Assembly (NCBI RefSeq): GCF_004193775.1
Contig: NC_041020.1
Coordinates: 4,979,657 to 5,043,656 of the forward strand
DNA length: 64,000 bases
Direction of reading: 5' to 3'
DNA from: Glycine soja
Lineage: Eukaryota; Streptophyta; Magnoliopsida; Fabales; Fabaceae
In this document: positions 46,567-56,870 of the stretch, piece after piece
Layout: each line of letters opens with the position of its first letter
Numbering within the stretch: position 1 is the stretch's first letter
The notes under the pieces: model-generated
Told to the model about the DNA's origin: nothing
The model's database searches: none
What the model saw: only the letters and a program-made list of their open reading frames with translations
Translations under genes and position numbers: made by a program

Positions 46567-46738
46567 CCTGAGTAGGGAGACAATTGTTAATGTTCTGAAT
46601 TAATTGAGTTAACGTAACAGAACGACTCGTGTATAGAAGTATTGGATTCGCATATGTGTACACCGATCCTTGAACTGGGTCGTCTGCAATGTGACCATGG
46701 TGGTAAATGACGATCACAATTTCTTTAGGTGGAGCCAT
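46567..46738 (-). pseudogene. MULE transposase, N-terminal exon piece
   Basis: The ATG at 46738 (minus) opens MAPPKEIVIVIYHHGHIADD, then GSVYTYANPILLYTSRSV and TLTQLIQNINNCLP. This is the PB1-like N-terminal domain that plant MULE transposases carry. The frame is open up to the Copia insertion point, and on the other side of the insertion (40623 leftward) it continues in phase once one CCTGA is discounted. A TATA-like CTTATATCC lies about 20-30 bp upstream of the ATG on this strand. Confidence 0.75.
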
Positions 46739-46849
46739 GGGTAGTGCTGTGGGATATAAGTAGGAAGATTGTGAGAGTTACGAATAGAGGTTTGTTTTGT
46801 AAGAATGTTATTATGTGTGATATGTTATGGAATGATGAGATTACATATA

Positions 46850-46940
46850 GGGTGAGAAAGTTTGGTATGAGAGTTAGGTGGCAAAGTTAGGTAGGAGGGT
46901 TAGGTGGCAAAGTTAGGTAGGAGAGTTAGGTGAAAGGCAT
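46850..46940. repeat. Short tandem repeat GTTAGGTGGCAAA/GTTAGGTAGGAGA
   Basis: Three to four units of about 25 bp lie in the upstream region of the minus-strand MULE gene. Confidence 0.8.
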
Positions 46941-46954
46941 AGGTAGGATATTCA

Positions 46955-47395
46955 GTGCATGTGAGTGAACACTGTGCAATTGCGTAAATTTTCAAAGACG
47001 ACAGTCTATTTTTTGCATCATAATTGTTGACCATAATGTTCTGCATCACGCGCCGAGTCCATGCGGATTGTTGAAAACCACGTTAATGGGGGTAAATGTA
47101 CGCCTGTGAGTAAACAATGTTCAACAACACGCATTAAAGGCGATAGTCTATTCGTTGCAACATGAGTGTTGACCGCAGTGTTCCACATCACACATCGAGG
47201 CCAAGCGGATTGTTGAGAACCACGTTAATGCAGTAAACATTCGCATGTGAGTGAATAGTGTGTAACATCGCACATTAATGTACATGACAGACTATCCGTT
47301 GTATCATGAGTGTTGACCACAGTGTTCCGCATCACGCGCCGAGCCAATGCAGATTGTTGAGCACACTGTTAATGGGGTAACGTACGCATGTGAAT
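46955..47395. repeat. Tandem array, ~143-bp unit, three copies
   Basis: Anchors GTTGACC at about 47026, 47168 and 47312 give periods of 142 and 144 bp. Units share ACAGTCTATT, GTTGACCNNAGTGTTC, CGGATTGTTGAGAACCACG and GCATGTGAGTGAA. The array lies upstream of the minus-strand MULE start and may be a subterminal repeat of that transposon. Confidence 0.85.
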
Positions 47396-47401
47396 GAACA
47401 G

Positions 47402-48885
47402 TCACTACTAAAAAACATGTTTTAACATCATGAAATTCAACACTGTTAATGGTGACATTTTTTGAAATTAAATCCAACTTTTTTAAAATGGTTATATAAA
47501 AACTCTTTGATAAAAGGTGTTTACAGTTACTAAGACATTTTTTATTGCTGACCATCTTTGATTTCAAATTAAATAATAAATTAAATTTTTATTTCTCAGG
47601 CCTCCAATTCCACTTTTTCATCCTTTATTGCTTCTAACCTTTGTCCATTGTGCTTCTCGTTTTAAGGAAAAAACAAAACTCCAAAACTCATTTAGGGAAA
47701 AACCAGATCGAGAAAACTCCACAACAAAAATGTTCATAACTCTCAAATCACGACTCCAAAGAAGGTATTTTCCTCTTGTTCGTATTCATCTTCTTTTTCT
47801 TTGAATCACATCCACCATAATCAATAGTCGACGCCTCCATTCATCTTTGACCTCCCAACCATCGCAACACCTCCAAATTCGCACAGAGAACTGAAATAAG
47901 TTTCTAAAAAGTTGTTGATATTTATTTTCGTTTTAAACTTATGCCTTTGATTCTGATGAAATTATTATTTTCAGGTTGATTTGAAGGACAAGTGGAAAAA
48001 TATGATGCAGTGAAAATGAATTAGAATGTGCATATCTCTTTGAATGTTTTAGAGAAGTATTTCTTTACTTTATTTGTTATTGGTTGAGATTGTATAGACT
48101 ATCTAGCCGTGTGAACAGGGTGCTTGACAAGTCACAAATTATAATTTGAAATTATCATGTTCATACTAATTTGGTTTTTTTGATTAATAAAATGTTGGTG
48201 TAATTAAGGGCAATGAGTTCTTCCTATCAAATGCTATTTTCTGTTGCAATGAATCAGGTTACGAAATATCTGGCTTGTGAATGGGCTAAAGAAAAAATAA
48301 GGAGCAATTGTTCGTTTGCAATGATTTTATGTGGCTTGATTAGTCATCATCTGATGGTGGTTACGAAATAGATGATAGACATTATGCATTAAATTATAAG
48401 GTTGTTTAGTATTATTTTTGTTTAATATTTAACAAAATTGTATTATGTATTATAATTTGATTTGATTCATATCTGAGTTGGGGTTCTCATAACTATGTTG
48501 TGTACTAAAGAGAAAAACAACAGAACATGGCACAGATTTTGGCTCCCTTTATGCAATGGAAGATGAGAATCTCAAAATCCTCTCCCAATGCAACTCTCAT
48601 TACATCAAACATGTTTTAGAAAAGTTTCATTGCGGTGATTATGTTTCACAGTGTCATTGTTGGATTCAACAGTAATGATTTTGTCTTGTCTCCTCTAAAA
48701 ACTGCATTTCCACTTGAACTTTGAGTGATTTCACCATCGATATAAACGTACGCACAAATAGACTCTGACCTCATTTTGCTTGCTCTCTTTGCTTACTCTC
48801 ACAATTTGATTTGATGCAACTGGGAAAAGTCTTTGGTGATATGGTGCATTTATATATACAATCAATCACGGGTTCATGGTTCACC
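47402..48885. other. Region without recognised gene; CACTA-like end at its left border
   Basis: 47402 starts CACTACTAAAAAACATG, which resembles the terminal sequence of plant CACTA transposons. No opposite end was found. 47580-47780 looks like a transcribed gene leader (TCTCAAATCACGACTCC then AAGAAGGTATTTTCC), possibly captured. 47950-48885 is AT-rich without a convincing ORF. Confidence 0.3.
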
Positions 48886-48887
48886 TG

Positions 48888-49050
48888 AATTGGAATCTCG
48901 ATGCGTAACACTAGCACAGTCAAGTTAACATGCTTTTGAATCTCGAGGCATTAGAATGAGACAAATTAAAAATGTGTTTTGGAATCTCGAGGTCTTACAA
49001 TGAGATAAAGTGTAAATGTGATTTGGAATCTCAACATAATTTATATGATA
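48888..49050. repeat. Tandem array, ~43-bp unit, four copies
   Basis: TGGAATCTCGAGG recurs at about 48891, 48937, 48980 and 49023 (spacing 46, 43, 43), with GCATTAGAATGAGACAAA-like fillers. It ends about 150 bp before the ATG of the plant-mobile-domain gene. Confidence 0.85.
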
Positions 49051-49195
49051 AATAGATGGGAGGTGCATGTCAATACCATATTTTCATTACCCAACTTCAA
49101 ATTTTATATCATTTGTACTCAGTTTACCATTTAACATCATTTTCGTGGCTCATAAACCTCTATTGTGTCATTAAAACGTTCACTGTTCACGTACC

Positions 49196-50749
49196 ATGAT
49201 TAACAACTTAATGACTTCATATTATCATAATATACCTGAAGCAGAACAACAAATTATACCATTATTATCGTCTATCGGGTTTCAACATATTGCCCTAATC
49301 AAACAATACAGAATTGATCCTACATTGATCACTGCATTGGTTGAATGATGGAGGCATGAAACACACACCTTTCACCAGGCATGGGATGAGTGCACCATCA
49401 CACTCGAAGATGTTGCACTGCATCTAGGCATTAGAGTCGATGGTCATATTATGATTGGACCTAGCTTCATACATTAGGATGAGTTATTAGGGGAAGTTTT
49501 TCTAGAAAAAGCACGTAAGGGAGCTGCACTGAAGCTGACATGGTTGCTTAGCATCTTGCATGCACCATTGCCTGAAGAACCAATAATACACCAACTACAA
49601 TGCAGGTGTAGAGTTATGGGTGGTTGTGTCATACTATTGCAGTCATGGGCTTTGTACCGTATGCCTTTTATTGCACCAAGAGTCCCACGACCTAAAACAA
49701 CTTATCCACTCAAAGACGTGTATTATAACATTACAATGAATACTGGTTTTGTTTCTTTCACATTTTAGATGGAGTGGTGGTAGATTAGAATATAGGGCCA
49801 TAACTCATGGTGACTTGGTCAGATATAGATCTCGTATAGATCATATGGAGAGCCATGAGGTATAATGCTATCATGAACTGCACCATCAATATGTACATAT
49901 TAACATTTACTAATGTTGCATTGTTAGCATATATTTTAGTTTTCTTGGGTTTCATATAGAGGATTTAAAGAACACCTACCGAGACATGCATACAGAGATA
50001 AGGAGATTTGGTCTGCATGTACTGCAATTATTTGTTTTCTGATTGTGGAATGGCATCAAACAAACCGGTTCAAACTACAATTTGGACTTCAACAAGATAT
50101 CCCTATTGATCCCGTGAATCTTGATTGACTTCACCAAATTGACATGCGAGGCAATCATTACAGTGACTGGATGGAATATCATGCGGAGTGGATTAATATC
50201 TTAAAAAACAAACACAATAATGTTTTAACTGGACAATGGGTTGAAAGAATAGTGGCACATACACCAGAGAACATGGAATGGTATAGGAAATACACTATTT
50301 TGTTCTTGTCTGTTACACAACAACTAAATGATCCACGCACAATAATTACCCATAATGCTACAGGGACAAGTGTTGAATAAACATATTTCAAAATTCCACA
50401 TCCTCAGTCAATCTATTGTACTCCTTCACCTATTCATCAAACTTTTGGCCAGACTAGCGATTCAGTCAGTGCAACTAGCCATGAATGGATGACCAATTTA
50501 TTTGGTGTCAATTTGAATACACCAAATTCTATGACATCATATTTAGCTTCTTTACAACAGTTTGATGTACCAAATTCGCTTGGAGAACAAGGATAAAGTT
50601 CTTCAGCTGCAACAACCCACACTGAGTACACTAACACAGAACAACAACATTATCATCACGTGGGAGAACCAATCATATAGGAAAGAAGAAATCCGCGACC
50701 TAATCGACGTCCACCGCCCTATGGGACTGGTCATCATCTTGGTTATTGA
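49196..50749 (+). pseudogene. Plant mobile domain (MAIN-like) protein gene, broken
   Basis: The ATG at 49196 opens MINNLMTSYYHNIPEAEQ, QIIPLLSSIGFQHIALIKQ and RIDPTLITALVE, then TGA at 49346 and WRHETHTFHQAWDECTITLE, DVALHLGIRVDGH, a TAG at 49475, and MGGCVILLQSWALYRMPFIA. This is the aminotransferase-like plant mobile domain. Probable introns end TTTCACATTTTAG near 49771 and span 49860-49938 (GAG/GTATAATG to ATATTTTAG). Later exons give GRLEYRAITHGDLVRYRSRI, EWHQTNRFKLQFGLQQDIP and IDMRGNHYSDWMEYHAEWIN. Stops at 50378, 50594 and 50678 interrupt a low-complexity tail ending RRNPRPNRRPPPYGTG. Such domains occur in silencing factors and inside some Mutator transposons. The MULE surroundings favour a transposon-borne copy. 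Confidence 0.75.
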
Positions 50750-50794
50750 AGTATAAAATATTGTGATAATGGGATCAACTATATTTAACTACCC

Positions 50795-51640
50795 CTGTAA
50801 TAGTTTCATCATAAGAGACCTCAAATTAAGAGTAAAAAAAAGTATGTTTCTCATCCTTAAAACAATGTTTAAGTGGTCATCTTATGCAATTTTTTAAAAT
50901 TTTTCCAATACATTTAAAACTACCATGGGAACTTTATTTCATAGTCTTCACATTGAAGAATCCAAAAACAATATATTATGTAATAGTTTCATCAAGAAAG
51001 ACCTCAAATTAAGAGTAAAAAATAAAAATAAAAAGTATGTTTCCCACCCTTAAAACAATGTTTAAGTGGTCATCTTATGCAATTTTTTAAATTTATGCCC
51101 AATACATTAAGAACTACCGTGAAAACTTTATTTCATAGTGCTCATATCAAAGAATCCAAAAAAAAAACAATATTGTGTAACGGTTTCATCAAAAAAGACC
51201 TCAAATTAAGAGTAAAAAAATAAAAAAATAAAAATATGTTTCCCACCCTTAAAACAATGTTTAAGTGGTCATCCTATGCAATTTTTTAAATTTATGTCCA
51301 ATAAGTTAAAAACTTTTGTGGGAACTTTATTGCATAGTTCTCACGTTAAAGAATCCAAAAAAATAATATTGTGTAACGGTTTCATCAAGAAAGATCTCAA
51401 ATTAAGAGTAAAAAAAAATATGTTTCTCACCCGTAAAACAATGTTTCAGTGGTCATCTAATGCAATTTTTTAAATTTTTCCAATACATTAAAAACTTTCG
51501 TGGGAACTTTATTGCATAGTCCTCACATCAAAGAATCCAAAAAACATATATTGTGTAACAGTTTCATCAATAAATACCTCAAATTAAGAGTAAGAAATAA
51601 AAAAAAAGTATGTTTCCCACATACTCACATGCCATTTACC
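50795..51640. repeat. Tandem array, ~182-198-bp unit, about 4.5 copies
   Basis: GTTTCATCA anchors lie at about 50803, 50985, 51183, 51379 and 51561. Each unit has ACCTCAAATTAAGAGTAAAA, GTATGTTTCYCACCCTTAAA, AAGTGGTCATCTTATGCAAT, AACTTTATTTCATAG and AAGAATCCAAAAA. Length changes come mainly from A-runs. It ends upstream of a TATA box at 51688 and the second MULE start. Confidence 0.9.
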
Positions 51641-51687
51641 TGTGCATGTGAGTAAACAATGAACACCTACTTGCAACCAAAAAATTC

Positions 51688-51695
51688 TATAAATA
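51688..51695 (+). promoter_or_regulatory. TATA box of the second MULE gene
   Basis: TATAAATA lies about 65 bp before a point where the leader (CCTCAACCCCTACAACAAT) is cut by a solo LTR. The start codon now lies beyond that LTR at 53254. Confidence 0.5.
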
Positions 51696-51756
51696 CCAAT
51701 ACTAGTTGAAGACATTCATAGAACTTTTAAATTTTCACCTCAACCCCTACAACAAT

Positions 51757-53250
51757 TATGGAAGCAATGTCTTCCAACGTTATTTTGATGATGTCAAAGA
51801 ATCAAGAGTTAAGCAAAGTTTCAAGCAAAGATTCAAGAATCAAGTTTTAAGTTTCAAGATTCAAGAATCAAGTTTCAAGAATAATCAAGATCAAGATTCA
51901 AGAATCAAGAGAAGGCTTAATCAAGATAAGTATGAAAAGTTTTTCTCAACAATTGAGTAGCACATGATTTTTCTCAAAACATGTTTAGCAAAGAGTTTTT
52001 ACTCTCTGGTAATTGATTACCAGATTGTTGTAATCGATTACCAGTAGCAAAATGGATTTGAAAAAGTTTTCAAATTGAATTTACAACGTTCCAATTAATT
52101 TCAAAAAGTTGTAATCGATTACAATGTTTTGGTAATCGATTACCAGTGCCTTTGAACGTTGAAATTCAAATTCAAAAGTGAAGAGTCACATCCTTTCACA
52201 TAAAAGCTTTGTGTAATTGATTACACTGATTTGGTAATCGATTACCAGTGATTATTTCTGAATAAAATCAAAAGATGTAACTCTTCAAATAGTTTTTGAC
52301 TTTTTCAAATTGGTTTTAAGTTTTTCTAAAAGTCATAACTCTTCTAAATGGTTCTTTTGACCAGACATGAAGAGTCTATAAAAGCAAGGCTTTGTTTTGC
52401 ATTTTTCAATTATCTTGAACACTTATTCATACAATCCTTTACAAGCCTTGAATCTCTTTTAACTTCTTCTTCTTCTTTGTGCCAAAAGCTTTCCAAAGTT
52501 TTCTGGTTTTCTAAACCTTGAAAACTTGTGCTATTCATTCTTTTCATCTCTTCTCCCTTTTCCAAAAAGAATTCGCCAAGGACTAACCGCTTGAATTCTT
52601 TTGTGTCTCCCTTCTCCCTTGTCAAAGAATTCAAAACGACACAGTCTGAGAATTCTTTTGATTCTTCCCATTCCCTTATACAAACGTGTTCAAAGGACTA
52701 ACCACCTGAGAATTCTTTTGTATCCCCATTCACAAAGTATCAAAGGTTTAACAGCCTGATATCTTTGTCTTAACACATTGGAGGGTACATCCTTTGTGGT
52801 ACAAGTAGAGGGTACATCTACTTGGGTTTGACTGAGAACAAGAGAGGGTACATCTCTTGTGGATCAGTTCTAGTGGAGGGTACATCCACTAGGGTTTCAA
52901 AGAGAACAAGGGAGGGTACATCCCTTGTGGATCTTTTCTTGTAAAAGGATTTTTACAAGGTTGAAAGAAATCTCAAGGACCGTAGGTCGCTTGGGGACTG
53001 GATGTTGGCACGGGTTGTTGCCGAACTAGTATAAAAACTCTTGTGTGTTTGTCTCCTTCTTCCCTACTCTTTTACTTTTCGCTGTGCATTTTAATTTCCG
53101 CTTTTACTTTCTATTAAGTTTCTCCTCTACTCCTTATTCTCTTAACAACTTAGTAAAAGCCTTAGAAGAGTAATTTTTTAATTAGTAAAGGTTTAGGAAT
53201 AATTAATTCAACCTCCCTTCTTAATTATTCTGAGGCCACTTGATCCAACA
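51757..53250 (+). mobile_element. Solo Copia LTR at a MULE start codon, target duplication ACAAT
   Basis: It begins TATGGAAGCAATG (expected TGTAGAAGCAA, so the terminal TG is mutated) and ends TTGATCCAACA. ACAAT at 51752-51756 is repeated at 53251-53255. It contains U3 palindromes (52005-52250), a TATA box (TCTATAAAAGC, about 52375), a tandem unit block (52560-52740) and the best-preserved hairpin row (52775-52959). Confidence 0.95.
52775..52959 (+). repeat. Best-preserved hairpin row of the Copia LTR family
   Basis: Stems in order: ACATTGGA/TCCTTTGT (52775-52797, two central mismatches), CAAGTAGA/TCTACTTG (52802-52824), ACAAGAGA/TCTCTTGT (52838-52860), CTAGTGGA/TCCACTAG (52870-52892), ACAAGGGA/TCCCTTGT (52906-52928). 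All five have the loop GGGTACA. A sixth stem CTTGTAAAA/TTTTACAAG (52938-52959) has loop GGAT. Confidence 0.9.
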
Positions 53251-53253
53251 ACA

Positions 53254-53765
53254 ATGTGTCACCTAACTATATATGTTTGTGCTTACTATAATGGTGAAAT
53301 TTGCAGCACTAATGAGGGCACCACCTTCGTTAGTAACAACATAAAAATTTCTTGGTCAACAAGGACATAACCCTTATGCAATTGCTTGAACTTTTTCAAC
53401 AAAAAATAAACATTAAACCACACCAACATATTGAAAAACTTCACTTTCGATGCCCCATATTTGAGTCTGGACAACCATATATGTACACATATTTTATTCT
53501 GGGAGACGATGCAGACGTTCAACAAATATTCAACATTTTTTACAACAACCCAACACTACCATTCGTGGAGTTATTTGTCACAATTTGTGACAACAATAAC
53601 CTATTAAACAACCAACATGACTCAACCTCCAATGTTGACGACCTGTCATATGAATACAAGAGTTGTTGGGTCAAAGACCATGGTAGTGATAATGACTCCT
53701 CTTCCAGGCTGGAAGGATGCAAAATGTCTCCTTCCCACAAACCAATATTCAAACAAAGTTGGTAA
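53254..53765 (+). pseudogene. Second MULE-like transposase, N-terminal part
   Basis: The ATG at 53254 starts MCHLTIYVCAYYNGEICSTN, then EGTTFVSNNIKI. A frameshift near 53345 moves to the frame with LVNKDITLMQLLELFQQKIN, HIEKLHFRCPIFESGQPYMY, QQIFNIFYNNPTLPFVELFV and an acidic Ser/Asp-rich linker (DHGSDNDSSSRLEG). The order (strand-turn-strand start, helix, FVELFV-type strand, acidic linker) is that of the PB1-like N-terminal region of plant MULE transposases. No transposase core follows; the gene stops at a splice-like or truncation point near 53765. Confidence 0.6.
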
Positions 53766-53999
53766 TCTGGGGATGATACGTGTGTTGTCCCACTTTGAGG
53801 TTATCTAATGGTGTGCCATGTCGGTGTTCAATACTTTAACATTAAGTCATTGTGAGTTTACATTGCCTACTTCGTTTCATGTTTGTTATTTGTAGTACTT
53901 AATTCAGCTAATGAAATAAATCATTTGTTTCAGTTTATATTGACAATTTGGTATATAAAAAAAAATGACAGCTCACTAAAATGCAAACACTTATTTTTT
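53766..53999. other. Short AT-rich gap
   Basis: No gene is seen. It includes the left target-site copy CTTATTTTTT (about 53990-53999) of the foldback element that follows. Confidence 0.5.
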
Positions 54000-54500
54000 G
54001 ACTAAATAGGCAATTTAGTCCCTGACTTTGTACCCATTTTGCATATTAGTCTCTAACTTAATGTTAAATTCAAAATAGTTCCTATCTTTGCATAAGTTTT
54101 GCAAAATAGTCATTCCGTTAAATTTTAAAGTAGCGCTGTTAGTGAGGTCAATTTTAGTGCCACGTGGACTATCCAACGTGGTACTAAAGGATGACGTGGC
54201 ATGCCACGTGGACGTGCCTCTTAAAAGATGCCACGTCATTTGATGATAACAAAATGAGTAAATAGGCAATTTAGTCCCTGACATTGTACTCATTTTGCAT
54301 ATTAGTCCCTAGATTTGCATAAGTGTTGCAAAATAGTCCTTAAGTTAAATTTTAAAGTAACATTGTTAGTGAGGTCAATTTTAGTGTCACGTCATTTGAT
54401 GATAATAGAATGAGTGGCTTCTTCAAATCTAATGGTTCTGAACCAATTGAGGCACATATAAGAAAAAGAACCCACACACTTGCACAAATAAAAAGAACCA

Positions 54501-55930
54501 TGTAGAAGCAAGCTTCATGATGATGAATCAAGTGATTCAAGTAGTTTTGATAATGACAAAGATGATGACAAAAAGCCCAAAGAATGATTGCAAGAAGATT
54601 CAAGATTCAAGAATAATCAAGATCAAGATTCAAGACTCAAAGATTCAAGAATCAAGAGAAGACTTAATCAAGATAAGTATTAAAAAGTTTTTCAAAACAT
54701 TGAGTAGCACAAGAAGTTTTCACAAAATCATTACCAAAGAGTTTTACTCTCTGGTAATCGATTACCAGTGTTTTAAAACGTTAAGATTTTCAAAATTCAA
54801 AATGAAGATTCATATATGTTGATGTGTAATCGATTACACCTTAATGGTAATCGATTACCAGTGACTGTTTTCGAAAAATTCATTTCCAAAAGTCACAATT
54901 CATCAAGTGACTTGTTTCTGAAGATTCTTTCAAAAGTCATAACTTTTTTAAGTAATTAGTTTTAAAGGAATTGCCAAGAGTTACAAGTTTTGACTTGAGT
55001 CATCAAGAAATTATAAATATGTGACCTTGGCATGAAAGAAAAAAATTGATCTTACTCATCTCTTTCAATCAATCTTTCAATATTTTCTTTCAACAAATTT
55101 TTTTTGTTTCATCTTTCTAAAAGTTTTTTTTTCAAAACTTTCTCTTCCAAGAAAAGTTCTTTGTTCAAAAACTTGTGTTATTCATCTTTTTCATTCCCTT
55201 CTCCCTTTGCCAAAAAGAATTCGCCAAGGACTAACTGCCTGGATTCTTTTTGTGTCTCTCTTCTCCCTTTTCCAAAAGAACAAAGGACTGATAACCTGAA
55301 TTCTTTTGTGTCTCCCTTCTCCCTTGTCAAAGAATTCAAAACGACACAGTCTGAGAATTCTTTTGATTCTTCCCTTTCCCATAAAAAAAAGATTTCAAAG
55401 GACTAACCGCCTGAGAACTTTGTCTTAACACATTGGAGGGTACATCCTTTGTGGTACATGTAGAGGGTACATCTACTTGGGTTGTTGTAACTGAGAACAA
55501 GAGAGGGTACATCTCTTGTGGATCAGTTCAAGTGGAGGGTACATCCACTTGGTTGGTCAAAGAGAACAAGGGAGTGTACATCCCTTGTGGATCTTTTCTT
55601 GTAAAGGATTTTACAAGGTTGAAATGAAATCTCAAGGACCACAGGTCGCTTGGGGACTGGATGTAAGCACGGGTTGTTGCCGAACCAGTGTAAATTCTTG
55701 TGTTTGTCTTCTTCTTCCCTACACTCTTTAATTTCTGCTGTGCACTTTAATTATCGCTTTTACTTTTGGTTAAGTTTCTATTTCTTTTCTTTACTTTCTT
55801 AACATTATAGTAAAAGCCTAATTAAATCTAGTAACATTAAGACGGTTAGATTTTTAATTAGTAAAGGTTCATTAATAATTAATTCAACCCCCCCCCCTTC
55901 TTAATTATTCCAAGGCCACTTGATCCAACA
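54501..55930 (+). mobile_element. Solo Copia LTR in the left arm, target duplication AACCA
   Basis: TGTAGAAGCAAGCTTC to TTGATCCAACA. AACCA at 54496-54500 is repeated at 55931-55935. It has fewer U3 palindromes than the other copies, no clear TATA box at the usual place, tandem units at 55210-55410 and a hairpin row at 55429-55622. There the second stem carries a mismatch (CATGTAGA/TCTACTTG), while CAAGTGGA/TCCACTTG and CTTGTAAA/TTTACAAG are intact. Confidence 0.95.
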
Positions 55931-55989
55931 AACCAAAAATCCACAGCAACAACCTTATCTCTGCAGCCATCAACACCAATGGGCGAAGG

Positions 55990-56238
55990 TTATGCCTTGC
56001 ACGATTTCTGGCGGCACAGATTCCTCCTTGGATTCCTTGTCATCTTTTGTTTCCTCTGGTTTTTTCTCTTCTTCTTTCTTTTCTTCTTCCTCTGCTTTTT
56101 TCTCCTCCACTTTGTTTTCCTCTGGTTTTTTCTCTTCCTATTCAGAACACACAAAAAAATCAGAACCTGGAATGATACATTGATGGTAATTGAAGAAAAA
56201 AAAGAGGAAAAGAGAATGGTTATGGAGACCTCACCCAT
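55990..56238 (-). pseudogene. Captured 5' end of a heavy-metal-associated (HIPP-like) gene
   Basis: On the minus strand, ATG at 56238 opens a 3-codon exon (MGE). GT at 56229 and AG at 56138 bound a possible 92-bp intron. The next exon, in phase, reads EEKKPEENKVEEKKAEEEEK and goes on Glu/Lys-rich to ESKEESVPPEIV, where homology stops at the left-arm boundary near 55990. Plant HIPP/ATFP3-type proteins begin with such a Glu/Lys-rich tail followed by PPEIV and the first metal-binding HMA domain, which is absent here. Metal-binding CxxC residues are therefore missing. An alternative is a random acidic low-complexity frame; the splice sites and PPEIV argue for real capture. Confidence 0.5.
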
Positions 56239-56870
56239 TGGTGTTGACGGCTACAGAGATAAGGTTGTTGCTGTGGATTTTTGGTTCTTTTTATTTGTGC
56301 AAGTGTGTGTGGGTTCTTTTTCTTATATGTGCCTCAATTGGTTCAGAACCATCGGATTTGAAGAAGTCACTCATTCTATCATCATCAAATAACGTGACAC
56401 TAAAACTGACCTCACTAACAGCGTTACTTTAAAATTTAACTTAAGAACTATTTTGCAACAGTTATGCAAAGATAGGGACTATTTTGCAACACTTATGCAA
56501 AGATAGAGACTAATATGCAAAATGGGTAAAATGTCAGGGACTAAATTGCCTATTTACTCGTTTTGTTATCATCAAATGACGTGGCATCTTTTAATAGGCA
56601 CGTCCACGTGGCATGCCACATCATCCTTTAATGCCACGTTAGATAGTCCACGTGACACTAAAATTGACCTCACTAACAGCCTTATTTTAAAATTTAACGG
56701 AAGGACTATTTTGCAAAACTTATGCAAAGATAGGGACTATTTTGAATTTAACATTAAGTTAGGGACTAATATGCAAAAGGGGTACAAAATCAGGGACTAA
56801 ATTGCCTATTTAGTCCTTATTTTTTATAAGTCTACAAATTAATCAATTATTTATTATTTAAAAAAATCTG

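Larger units (their letters stand above)
54000..56815. mobile_element. Foldback Pack-MULE-like element with ~0.55-kb inverted arms
   Basis: Left end GACTAAATAGGCAATTTAG (about 54000) mirrors right end CTAAATTGCCTATTTAGTC (to about 56810). The arms continue as inverted copies through TTTGCATATTAGTC, GCCACGTGG and ATGCCACGTCATTTGATGAT to ACAACCTTATCTCTG, on the left up to about 55990 (interrupted by an LTR) and on the right down to about 56226. CTTATTTTTT on both outer sides fits a 9-10-bp target duplication, typical of Mutator-type transposons. Without the 1.43-kb LTR the element would be about 1.4 kb with a loop of only ~235 bp. It has no transposase, so it is non-autonomous. Confidence 0.8.

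Noticed and set aside
50795..51640. Centromeric satellite
   Set aside because: The unit length is in the range of plant satellites, but there are only about 4.5 copies, with A-run length changes, bounded by transposon genes.
55979..56392. 137-codon ORF rich in Phe and Leu (membrane-like)
   Set aside because: It is the antisense of the Glu/Lys-rich captured exon; the complement of GAA/AAG codons always yields Phe/Leu/Ser-rich frames.
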